Assembly: GCA_025201365.1 (NCBI GenBank)
Contig: JAIXMF010000001.1
Span: 868,001-932,000 of the forward strand
DNA: 64,000 nt
Source: Syncephalis plumigaleata
Taxonomy: Eukaryota > Zoopagomycota > Zoopagomycetes > Zoopagales > Piptocephalidaceae
Direction of reading: 5' to 3'
The notes under the pieces: generated by a model
Seen by the model: only the letters and a program-made list of their open reading frames with translations
The model's database searches: none
What the model was told of the DNA's origin: nothing
In this document: positions 46,478 to 57,820 of the stretch, one piece after another
Layout of the letters: the number at the start of each line of letters is the position of its first letter
Position numbering within the stretch: position 1 is the first letter of the stretch
Translations under genes and position numbers: made by a program

Positions 46478-47861
46478 TTATTCAAATATCATATGAACGG
46501 GTAATGTTTCAGGTGTGGATTTACCGCGTAATCGCTCATCAATTAGCCAGGTACCAATACAGAATTCACGTTGATTTAATCGACCATCAGAGTCTCTATC
46601 GGCTAATTGCCTAATATCATAATCAGAATGTAACTGATGATTATTATACGAATCATAGATGCTGATATTCAATTACTATTACTTGCCATATTTTACGTAA
46701 TTCATCTCGATCCAATCGACTTTGTCGCCAAAAAGCACGTACTTCAAAACCTAATTAATCGATTAATCGATTAATCAATCAATTGATTAGATAATTTGCT
46801 AATTGCTCACCTTCTAAATAGTCATCATGATTTCTATCCCATTGTTTAAATGCTTTCATATATCGTTGTATTGTCTTGGATGGTATTCCATCAATGTAAG
46901 GTAATGCTAATAATGATAATAATATCTATGTGAATACACTATAATCCAATTAGAATATATAATAATGACTTACAGGTATTTAGTGTATTGTTAGATGCGT
47001 TAGTTGGTTTAGGAGGAATAGGTGGTGGTGCTGATGCTGGTGCTGGTTGTGATGACAATGATGACATTGATGGTCTAGGTGGTAAGTTAGGCAATGTCGT
47101 ATCCACTAATGTAATTGAACTCTCTAATGAATGATTTGAAGTTTGATGAGATAACTCGGGTATTGGTACAGTTGCTGATGATAGTGATGATGATGATATA
47201 CGCTGACTAGAGTTTACAGAGGTTTACGCTTAGGACGAGGTGGAGGTGGACGTTTAGCAACTTGTGAAGAAGATAATGATGAATGTGTGGTGCGTTGTGC
47301 TGTATCTTTTGTATGACGTTCAGATGTACTTGTCGATGTAGATGTAGATGAAGTTGTAGATGATGGTGATGATATAGATGGTTTAGATGCAGTAGGGCGT
47401 AGTACAACACCAAATGCACTGGTAGGTAAATGTTCTGTATCTACACCTGATTCTAAAAGATTAACAGCAGTGGCGGCAGTATCCGTGGCTATGACTGGAT
47501 GTGATTCCGGAACTACAGTTGCTTTCTTATGACGTGGAGGGGAGGAGGTGGAGGCTAACATCATACAATATGAATATAGAGTATTTTATACGGTGCGTAT
47601 TACTCACCTTCTTAGCACTAGTAATTTGTATATAATTACAGGGAACTAGACCACGTTCACCTGTACGTTCAAGAGTAGCCTCATACCAACCGTCGTCTGT
47701 TGGTGACGACCTTACTAATACGTGTAACTACGTGAGTATACATTGTTTGAACGATACTGGTCGGTTGGCAACTTACCATTCAATAGAACGTCATCCTTGG
47801 CAAATGATAGTTCATGTAAGGGATCGTCTGCTTGACAAGCGTGTAATGCGATAGCTTCCAT
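46478..47861 (-). CDS. SH3-EH domain endocytic adaptor
   Basis: An N-terminal SH3 domain spans exons 47777-47861 and 47608-47714 (ALHACQADDPLHELSFAKDD, SSPTDDGWYEATLE, GERGLVPCNYI). A Pro/Ser/Thr-rich linker (46974-47554) has PPPP motifs fit to bind other SH3 domains. A C-terminal EH domain spans exons 46811-46906, 46687-46750 and 46478-46610 (KAFKQWDRNHDDYLEGFEV, FWRQSRLDRDELRKIW, QLADRDSDGRLNQREFCIG) with calcium-loop-type residues and the typical LIDERLRG end. EH domains bind NPF peptides in endocytosis (family knowledge). The linker has two one-base slips (near 47540 in a C4 run, and 47217). The last intron (46611-46686) is GC-AG. A short SH3-plus-EH protein is uncommon. Confidence 0.8.
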
Positions 47862-48330
47862 AGCAATTAATGTAAATGAATCTACTACAAGTACTACAAG
47901 TAATAATAGGACAGTTGTGAATGAAGCAAGCAAGCAAGCTAATGACTGATAAAGTGAGAAACCAAGTAACAATATGTGTGAGTGAGTGAGTGAGCAAGCA
48001 AGCAAGCGAGTAAATGTGTAGGTGTCAAATTATTACTGCTATTAATGTGATATTTGCATGTCATTCTCGTCATTGTAAATGGTCTTATCACATTCGATAA
48101 CACAACGCTTTGTACCTACGTATACAATATACCATTGTCTATTTCGTTCTACTCTTTTCTCGTTTATATACCAGCAACCTAGTTTTCCATTTATCCTGTC
48201 TCTTTCCTTGTCAAGTACTGACACATTCTTGTTTGTACGATCAGACAATACGTAACTTGTCTAGCCTAGTCAACGTTCGTGATCTGTATATCTATTTAAA
48301 GGTTGAGATTATTGTTTTATTGCGACCAGT
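47862..48330. promoter_or_regulatory. Divergent promoter, SH3-EH/RING E3
   Basis: A 469-bp spacer between divergent start codons. Contains a GTGAGTGAGTGAGTGAGCAAGCAAGCAAG-type tetranucleotide run at ~47976-48009 and a pyrimidine stretch before the RING gene. No gene seen. Confidence 0.5.
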
Positions 48331-49951
48331 ATGAATTCATCTTCTGCCAACAGCAATAGCGGCAACAATCCTAGTTCACTAGGCTACTATTGCCATGTGT
48401 GCAACAGAGATATACAGCCATTGATGGTGCCAAATCCTACATGTCCTCATTGCCATGGTGAATTTATAGAGGAGGTAATAAACAACCATAGATAGATAGA
48501 TAAATAGATAGATAGATAGATAGAATGGAGTCACTAATCATTGATGATGATGATAATAGATCGAAGCGGATAATAATCCACGTGCATTCCATGAAGCGGC
48601 TCAAACAGACGAGGAACAACCGGGTGGTGGCTATAATTATTCACAAAGTTTTGGTTATAACATTCCTGGCCTATTTGGTATGGCGAATACGAATAATGAC
48701 GGTGCGGATAGAGGTGCGTCATCCTCTAATGGTGCAGAGGCAGCTATTAGTGCAATTCTAGCCAATATGTTTGCATCAGGTTCGGGAACAGGATTCATAT
48801 CAGTGAATGGGCAGCCACCGATTCCATTGAATCGTAATGGACCCGCAAATACAAATGATACTACCAATAATCAGCAAAGAAGTACTACACATTCTGATAG
48901 CACTGCAACAGGCAATGAGCAAACTGGTAGTTCTCCCAATATAATACAACGCCTTACGTCATGGGTATCATCTTATATAAATCATGCAAATCCGAATGCC
49001 GCATCATCCACTAGCACACCTGCAAATGATGCAAACACATCAAACGTCGATAATGGTGGACCTAATTCACGACATGGTGCATGGTCCACATTCCATACTA
49101 GTTATTCTTCGCCTGGACCTAATGCGCATATTAGTACCAGAGTGTATACATTCTCTCCTAATGGTGGCACGACGAGTTATACTAGCAATAATGGTGGTAA
49201 TGAAGGTGAAGGTGAAGGAGGTCCACGTCAATTTAGAACTAGTCATACATTCACCACGCGTGTACCATCATCATCATCATCGCCACCATCCGCTGATGAT
49301 GATGGCAGTGGTCAGTCAACGGCTAATTCACCATTTGCTCAGCTATTTCGGTAAGTGTAGATTAGCATAGTAATAGAAGAGATCATTCGTCTAATATTAC
49401 AATTAGGGATTTCATGCAAACACTCGATCCCAATGATGTGAATGCCAATATTATTCATCTACTAAGCTCGGCACTCAATGAGAACACTGCCTATTACAAT
49501 GGAGCACAAGCTAGCTTTGATGATATCATTACTCAGATTCTTAATCAAACCGGCGAGTAAGTGATCGTGTCTTTTTCTTTGTGTGTCTATATATTAGTAG
49601 TAATAGGCTATTGTTTGTAATATTACACTGCTTGATAGTGTTCCAAATGCTAATCCGGGTATTTCCGATGAAGCCATTGATAAATTACCGATGGAGACGA
49701 TTAAAGAGCTAGCCGCTTATCCGAATGGTATTCCCAATTGCGCCATTTGTACAGATGACTTTACACCGGAGGAACAAGCGCGTAAACTGCCCTGTGAACA
49801 CATTTACCACGATGGGTGTATTCGTCCCTGGCTTAAACAGAGTTCGACGTGTCCTGTTTGTCGTGCACCGCTCGGTGCTAACACCGATAATACGGCAGAA
49901 GCAAGTCGCTCTGCCTCGGATGATACTGTGGCGCAAGAACCATTGGATTAG
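48331..49951 (+). CDS. RNF126/RNF115-like RING E3 ubiquitin ligase
   Basis: Exons 48331-48474, 48560-49350, 49407-49556 and 49639-49951 give 465 aa in phase. The N-terminal zinc ribbon (CHVCNRDIQ and CPHCHGEF) matches the ubiquitin-binding finger of RNF126/BCA2. The middle is Gly/Ser/Asn-rich. The conserved helix FDDIITQIL...ISDEAIDKLP precedes a C-terminal RING-H2 with CAICTDDF, LPCEHIYHDGCI, WLKQ and CPVCRAPL (C3H2C3). RNF126 acts with BAG6 on mislocalised hydrophobic proteins in animals (known); the role here is inferred only at the level of E3 activity. No frame gaps. Confidence 0.9.
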
Positions 49952-50744
49952 TATTCTGTTTCCTTCCCTTTTTCTATATCTTTACGCGTGTGTATGTGTG
50001 CATGTGCGTGTGATATACTATGGCAACTAGTTAAATAATCAGTATTACATTGAGGACTATGCAGATACACATATACACATGCATCACACCACTATTATAA
50101 ACAATAAATGTACGTGAAATAGCAGCAGCAACAATGGTAGAATGATTGATCACCTATCCCACAAATCTAAAACTGTTAAATGTAGCACTAAATGAAATGG
50201 GAACATACAATAAAGAGGGATTTCATTATCTCATAGCCAATGACTTTGAATGATCATTAACGCGAGTGTGAATGTAGAACGGCTTGTCATTCTATCATTC
50301 GTCATTCATCTCGTCTACCACGTTAATTACGTTCAAAATACGCCATATTTTACTACGAATATGGTCGAGGGCAAATATCAAGTAGCAACTATTGTCTACG
50401 ATTCTAATGGTGTATAACACGCGATATATGTGTAGCATTAGTATGCGAGTGTGTGTGTGTGTGCGTGTGCATGTGCGTGATAAGCGTACTCGTATAGTAT
50501 TTACCCTTGTCATTAGTGGTTATACTAGAGGCGACACTCTATATACTCCATGCTAAAGCCCTTTTATCGTGGATATACCACCACCAATCGATGAACAATA
50601 GTTAGCATGCGATCCTATCAGTCCACCTGTGAATTCATCATAGTGTTGATGCACAGGCTCAAACAGATCGCATAGGATAGAATAATAATAATAATAAAGG
50701 ACATTATCATAATATATATATATATAATTGTAATATTCATTCGT
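49952..50744. other. Intergenic, RING E3 / subtilase 3' ends
   Basis: Convergent 3' sides. GT-rich runs (49985-50010, 50448-50475) and ATAATA/TATATA tracts near 50675-50725. No gene recognised. Confidence 0.5.
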
Positions 50745-53349
50745 TTATTCATTAACGTGCTTGTCTAAAGACTTGAGCATTTTCGTAAGCTTGGCTCGAT
50801 ACTTGGCAATATGAGCTACAGAAGTAAGAGGTTGAACATTCGTATTGTATAGAATATCTTTGAAATAACCTTGAAGTCGCTTCAACAATCTCGGTTGATA
50901 TCCACGTGAAGAAAGCTTGAACGCATGGGCCACATCTTTACGCGTTTTCTTGATCTCGCTTAGCATCATCTCGATATCCTTGACTCGACCCTTCATGGCG
51001 CTAACGCTCTGCTTAATCTGTACTTGCACCTCGGATTGTCCTTCACGGGACTGTAGGGAATGGATGAACACCATGTTCTTGTAGACGATATTCAATGAGT
51101 TCATCACATGTCGAGCGAGCATCTCTTGCTTGGCCAGCTTTTGAATGCTACGTAGCTTGCCGTTGAGACCGAGGTACGGCACGTAAATCGCTTCATTGGA
51201 GGGTAGTTGCCCCTCAGTGTGATTTGGATCGATAACAATGTAGCCCGAGTATAGCCAGTGATTAGCAAAGGTGAGTGTCGATGGAATGGTGAACTTGATC
51301 GGAACCTGGCGTGATGTGCCCGGCTCCACTCTAACTTCACTAATGAGTTTCGACTCTACTTTGGCCTTTCTGAAGAACGTTTTCTTTCGCAAGATAGTCT
51401 GCTCGTAGGCCTCAGCATCCACGGGTGTCATGGTCAATTTCTGCCTATCGAGTTTGTCACCGAGCTTATCGAATGCTTGCATGGACGCCGAATGCATCAT
51501 TGTAATGGTGTAGACGCGTGCATTGCGATCCGAATTTGCGATAGTAATGCTGGCCTTCTTCTCGTAGGTGGTTTTCGTTGTCTTTGGCCGATCACCAAGT
51601 TCAATCGAGGTGGGGGACACGGTGAACGTGGGCTGTTCAAGGACACGATCAATACGAATCATACCCGCGCCTTGTTGTGGTACCGGCGCGATCACCGGCA
51701 TATTCTCCATCATGTAAGGTGTGGCAGATCGTCGAAGGTGCGCCTTGAATACCGCTGGCTGATAACGTGCACCCCGCTACGCGCCAACTCTGCTTGACGA
51801 TGTAAGAATAATGCGGTGGAACCGGCGACATATGCCGCAGCACACGATGCACCCGCTGCGATCTCATACCGTGTCTGGTCCCATTTTGACGTGGTGAACA
51901 TCAAAGTGCCAGGCGCTATGACATCCGGACTCATCTTAAGATCCAGACCTGGTCCCCATCGTGTGGTGCTGCTTTTCAATTTCAAATCGGCACTCGGTGC
52001 AAGCATCTTGCCATGAGGGAATTCAAGATTGAGATGGGTATAACGCCTGGATATCCTTTCAAGCTTATTGTAGGCAAATGCATTGAGGCTAATAATTGGT
52101 ACCAAGCAATTGTTCGCGTGGTTTTCCAATCCGCCCATGAAAAGCATGGCAGCGTTGGCATTCTTGGCTTCCACGATCAGTTTGTTGATGTCACACCCGT
52201 TATTATAGATAAAAACACCACTCTTTTTTACGTATTTGGGGAAGACACAATCTCTCGGGTCTAGCGTGACCGACATCAATTCAATCTTCCTAGGCAATAG
52301 TTTGCGAGTGCTACAGGCGAGGCTATAAGGAATCGGTGTTTCCTTCTCGGTTTCCTTAATCATAAAGTAAGCCTGTTTGGTATACTCTACATCGGCATTA
52401 CCAACTGTAATCACGTGTGGTGAGGCGATGGGTGTCCAGGCTAGGATGCCGTCACTTGATGGATCACCAAGAGGTGTAATAATGATTATATTCATACGAT
52501 GATACATCTCGAATAGACTTGCGAATTGAGCGGCATTCTCCGATGGTACGGCGAAAGTATTGAGGATAATGTGCATTTTGTCACTGTTGGCCTGAGCAAA
52601 TGCCTCCTTGACGTGCTTATACTCGACCTTGTTTCGATAACAACTAATGACGCGATAAGCACCGAGTGTCGCTTTATGAGCCACACCCTTGAACTGATTG
52701 GTACTTCCGCGATAATACCAGCGGCAGTCGTACCGAAACCGGCACAATCCAAGGGGTCAGCTTTGGCGAACGCGATACCACCTTCAGTGTATTTATCGCC
52801 GACATAATCGTAGCCATAGGCAACTTTGTATCCTTTACCGAATTTACCACCGAGCGCGGGATGCCTATAATCGACACCACTGCTAACGATACCGATTCGA
52901 ACATCTTTACCGGTTAGACCATGGGCTTTCAGCGTCTCCACGCCGGTAATCGTGTTTGGCACCATTGGCGGGTAGTTTACATTAGCGTTATTATCACTGA
53001 CGACTACACCACCCCATGCGGTTTTTTTAACTTTAAATTGAGCTGGATCTACCGTAGTTGAAGATTGTAAGCTAGACACACTGGTGGTACTACCGATGCT
53101 GGAAATCGAATCGGCCCTAGAAATTGTACTAGCTCGAATGGGTCGAGCATTGTTTATAAGCGGTGCGGTTTGTTGATCATTGAGTTGGTCGTTGTGTTGC
53201 GCATTGTGTTGCGTTCTCCTAAGTGAGAGCGCAGGACGAACCCGTTCCCAGACGGTGGGACCAGTAGCATCGGCTTGACTGGCAAAGGCAAGTAGAACCG
53301 ATGCGGCTAATAAATAATGAATGCCGATGGAGCGAGGATAAATCATCAT
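50745..53349 (-). CDS. Subtilase-like secreted protein lacking Asp and His
   Basis: Intronless, about 868 aa. Signal peptide (HYLLAASVLLAFASQADA), a variable pro-region, a peptidase S8 fold, then an Fn3-like domain (FTVSPTSIELGD) and a helical C-terminus. Of the catalytic triad only Ser remains recognisable (GASCAAAYVAGSTALF, where active enzymes read GTSMATPYVAG). The Asp motif reads IGIVSSGVDYRHPAL (expected D-T-G), and the His motif reads CAGFGTTAAGIIAG (expected GHGTHVAG). It should be a non-peptidase. Two frame slips (about 52708 and 51752), each explained by one lost G, interrupt an otherwise continuous homologous sequence; because the fold and its Fn3 tail are well kept on both sides I read it as a gene, not a relic. 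Confidence 0.82.
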
Positions 53350-54165
53350 AAATATTATATAGGTTCTCGTAAATTATAGAAGAAATGAAGTAGGAAGAAA
53401 AACGGATATCCTTTTTTCTTTCTTCCTACTCGAACTGCTTTATTGATTTATATATATTTATTTACATATGTTTGCCAATACTAATTGGTATGGAGAGGGT
53501 GTCTATAATTTATCATGATAGCAGCACGTACAAAAAATATAGGTATTACCAAAACGGGGATGGCACAGTGTCCTCTAGTGTACTCGTTTTTCTCTTTCAA
53601 GTAAAGGCATGTTTGCGGTAAATTCGTTTTGGTAACACTAGTATAATACTTGAACAGTTACACACACATATACACATACACACACAATCATATGTACATC
53701 AAAAGGCAAACGTGTTCTACTCTCGTTTTTATAGTAAGGCAAATGAAAGCAATTGGCAGTGGATAAATATCAATGTATTACTATGTCCTTAGTGTCTATT
53801 AGGGAGCACTGCCAGCTTAGTCTTTCTTTATTTAGTGATTCATCAAGCGCTTTGTTCAAAATTGATCTCTTGGTGTATGGGTAATAAATCAATTTAGTAC
53901 TTAGCCGTCATACGACAGAAGGAGAAAGAAAGGGAGAAAAAGAAAGAAAGAGAAAGATGCATTTTGCGATAAGATATTCTACTGCTTATCGGATGGTAAT
54001 GATGAACAATGGAACTTGTCCTGCTAAAATAGTAGATACTAGTAAGAAAATTTATCGTAATGTCGTGTACATGATACGACAAGTTCATTTAGTAGTTGTA
54101 ATCAATACGCACGAGTAGGTTACATGATATAGGCATCGTATAGTTTTATTAAGACAAAACAAATA
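53350..54165. other. Intergenic, subtilase promoter / M13 3' side
   Basis: AT-rich, with CACACA/ACATAC runs near 53660-53690 and a GA-rich GAAAGAAAGAGAAAG tract near 53920-53955. No gene recognised. Confidence 0.5.
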
Positions 54166-57100
54166 TTACCATAACTCGCATTTCTTCTCGGGATTCATGG
54201 GGGAATCACTCGTACACTGGTAGGCATCGGCGAATTGTCTACTATTCTTAAGTGCTCCATTAACGCGATGTTTCAATGGTGGATGACGATCAGTATTGAT
54301 CTAATTAATAGTGAATTAGTACTCATATTACAATTGTGATTGTTATTGCTAGTCACTCTTGCTTATTACTTACTCGTTCGAGAACATTCTCCGGTCGAAT
54401 TACATTACAGAATGATCGACCAAAACTAAGGAAAAATAATTGTTCATTGGTGGTAGGACGTAGAAATCCAGGCAATGATCCTGTATCATTAGTAGCTTGT
54501 GTACTATTTCGACGTACAGTTTGCCATGCTCGATAGGCTTGATTAAGTCTTTAATGAGATTAATATATGAATGAATAAGTTAATGCAATATATTGCATTT
54601 ATACATAAACATAATTACCCTGAATTATCTAATATTTACCAATGGATATTGATTATTAATCATTTATAGCATGCAATAGGTATTAGTCTACTTACCGGCC
54701 ATGATTTCTGTCAATGTTAAATCACCATTAACACGTAATCGAGCACCGTCAGGACCCTCGACTGTGTAGTGAGCGTATTGCGCCTTGAAACAATCGGATT
54801 TCTTATCAAATTCATTCTTTGTCCCTTGTGTCCACCACTATTACTTTGTTGTTAGCACGCGTTGCAGCAACCATTATCCTGTCATCAACTTACATCTTCA
54901 AATCTACCAGTACCATCGAATTTACGACCTTGACTATCGAATGCATGCTATTATCATGTAATATTACTACTACTACTACAACAACAATTATTATTATCAA
55001 ATATTTACCGATAATTCATGAGCAAGAACATGCCCAATGAACCATAGCTATAATAGTCCGGATGCTTTGTACCATAGAATGGTGGTTGCAAGATACCTAT
55101 ATTTTATAAATATCAGATTATCCTTCCTTCAGTTAAGCCTAAGTATAACTAGCATTACCGGCAGGAATTACAATAGAGTTATCGTGTTGTGACTATACAG
55201 CAATCGATCGGTTATTCATTCATCTATTATATTATTCCTTTCATTTATACATAATGCTTACATAGTACATATTGGCACTTGATGCAGGCATCGTCCATTC
55301 TCCCGAGTGTACATTATGACCTATGTTAAGATAGTCATGTCGCGATTTAAACTTGTTATAAGCCAGGACATTTTCGAAATGATGCGTCGAATTCATGGTA
55401 AATGACGCGTAATATGCGTCAAGGTCAATAGACGAATGTGTGTTCGGATATGATGGTGCACCAATCTTAAATGTTAATAGACGCGCCTATTCATGCAACA
55501 TCTTGGTTAGTATTCGTGTAATACACACACACATATATATATATATATGATCTAGCATGCTCTCACCTTCTCAATGACTTTGTCACGCGTCGTGTTATCC
55601 AACCAATCCTGTTCTCGTGCCCGCGTAATAAATGCTTCTTGTAATTGATTTGTCATATTCCGAACTGTATCCAGTTCCATTTCTACATTATTATTGCTAT
55701 TAGCTGCTTATATCATGGTTATTATTATAGTAAAATGATCATTCCTATTACCCGATGATTGTAGTGCCATGAAATAGCGTCCAATTAATGGTGCAAAGAT
55801 TCCTCCATCCATGTAATACAGTTATTCCTACGTGGTTCCGCCTTCGAATGAACTCCATTAACGAGTGCATTCAATTCACGTACTAGCAGCGATGTCTCCG
55901 TGTCCAGCGAGTCACCATACGTGACAATGACCCGCCATACCAGATACCAGTGTAATGCCATGGGCGGTGTCTCCTTTAGCAGTTTCTCTAATCCCTGGAT
56001 ATAGTCTAGAGATATAACACTGATCACGGTATCACGAGTGATGGAGGGCAGCGTCGACAATAGTTTCTTACGACTTGATTCACCAATGTAATTATCGATA
56101 AACTGATCGCGTAACGTCTTTACATAGACGAGCATATCGATGGATGGCAATGCATCGGCCAGTTCTCCCATGGTCATGCTGCGATAACTTTTATCTGGAT
56201 CATTCTTTACCGTCCTATACCGTGTGTATACATGAATAAACTGAATCGTCCTTTCATTTCATATAATGACATGACCTACTTACTCGGATATATAACGGCT
56301 AGCTAATGCCGCCTCGAATTCAGCGACCAATCGTCCGGCATCACGCATCCACGGCTCAATATCATTGACATCCTCACCGGGCATGTCATTGAGAATACGA
56401 GCCAACAAGCGTGTTATCTGATATTTGTAGGACGAGATGACAATAGGACGTCGATACGCACTCGAATCACTAAGACTAATACCCGATTGATGGAATTGCA
56501 GAATATACTTGGTGGGATCCTTCTTACTAGGAACTGAATGCCAATTAACAAGTGCACCAATGCCTAGTACCGATAGCTGTGCCAATCCTTTAGCCAATAC
56601 TTCCGGTGTAGTCGAGTTCTCGTCTATTTGTTTATTTATATGTATATATGTATATATATATATATTAGTTATCCACATTGTATAGCCCTCCTCCCTCTTA
56701 CTTACTTATGCCACTGAATGGTGTTTTCGCTATAGCTAGTATATCGCGGATGGGTACGGTACGTCGTTCATTTACCTGATCGTCATTGGAACACAAACGA
56801 TACATTGTGCGTAATCGATCGAGATTACGAGCATCGGCCGCCATAGCATCACGCGAGTCTGTGGGCAGACCCGGGATCGTTTGATCATCCTCGAGAATAG
56901 TACGAATCACCTCTCGATTCTTCTTCTTAACAATGTCGAAACGCGTATATCTCGATTCTGACTCGGGCAATGGATTACTGGCGATCCAGCCATCACAGGC
57001 ATAGGCGTAAAAGTCGACACACGGATCTACCGTAGTATTCATATCGGGCAATAGTTCGGCAGCAATCTCGAGACATGCCTTGGATTGACAGAACATCGTG

Positions 57101-57475
57101 TTATTCATCTAAAATAGCAAATATTGTTTATACTTGTATACGTATATATATATATATCAGCTGCTGATTAATCAATTACCTGTTGTTGCTTAGCAGTCTG
57201 GTCAACTTGTTCCGCGGATAGATTTGATCTCGAACTCGCCAATAGTATAGCTATTACGATAATAAGACCGACTAGTGATACGGCTGCTACCGCCAACAAT
57301 GCTCGTTCTCGATACGACCAGGGCGATCACGTCGGAATAGAACACGACATCCAGCGATACAGGAGCGCTTTACGCCTTGTTGTTTCAATGATTTCCATGG
57401 TTTTGTCACGGTATCCGTATTAATTCGATGAGCTAGTCGATTTCTAGGACGTCTAGTCATACTAGGATCGAAAAA

Positions 57476-57510
<35 letters not shown>

Positions 57511-57697
57511 ATAAAGCATTGTGGTCACTACTGTCGTCATCGACATGCACGTAAGTTGTACGGTCCTGAGCTGTATACACGGTCAAGTCTTCATTATCGT
57601 CTCCGTCATCCTCTTCACCACCGCCACCACCACCAATAATTCTATTAGACCTTAGTGGTTGCATAGGAACACGATCAGAAGATAGTGACTGAGACAT
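54166..57697 (-). CDS. M13 (neprilysin-like) zinc metallopeptidase
   Basis: Type II membrane zinc peptidase. Thirteen exons: 57180-57697, 56706-57108, 56284-56623, 55752-56214, 55567-55682, 55262-55486, 55159-55192, 55009-55096, 54894-54947, 54696-54837, 54619-54628 (10 nt), 54374-54548, 54166-54300. A cytosolic poly-Gly and poly-Asp region precedes the signal-anchor (ALLAVAAVSLVGLIIVIAIL). Ectodomain landmarks: DPCVDFYAYACDGW, the zinc site HELSHAFD (HEXXH across a splice), the third-ligand motif NGDLTLTEIMADNSG, RVNGALKNSRQFADAY and CEL-W at the C-terminus (family CxxW). Three one-base slips (near 57323, 55797, 55040) sit at homopolymers or conserved words. Exon phases close only if each is a missing base. 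Confidence 0.9.
57476..57509. repeat. CGT microsatellite encoding poly-Asp
   Basis: Eleven or so perfect CGT units on +, read on - as a run of Asp codons in the cytosolic tail of the M13 peptidase. Confidence 0.9.
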
Positions 57698-57820
57698 TGT
57701 GTGTAATGAGTTAAAGTAAGTGTAGGATAAACGCTGATAGTACAAATAGATAAATGATACTGGCGAATATATTTGTTTTCCTTTTTATTGTCTAGTTAAC
57801 TTATTGAACGCTCGATTATC

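Noticed and set aside
5050-57330. Nuclear mRNA base-insertion editing as the cause of the frame gaps
   Set aside because: Inferred missing bases include G/C and T/A types and sit mostly at homopolymers, as expected of sequencing error; no cis motif is shared.
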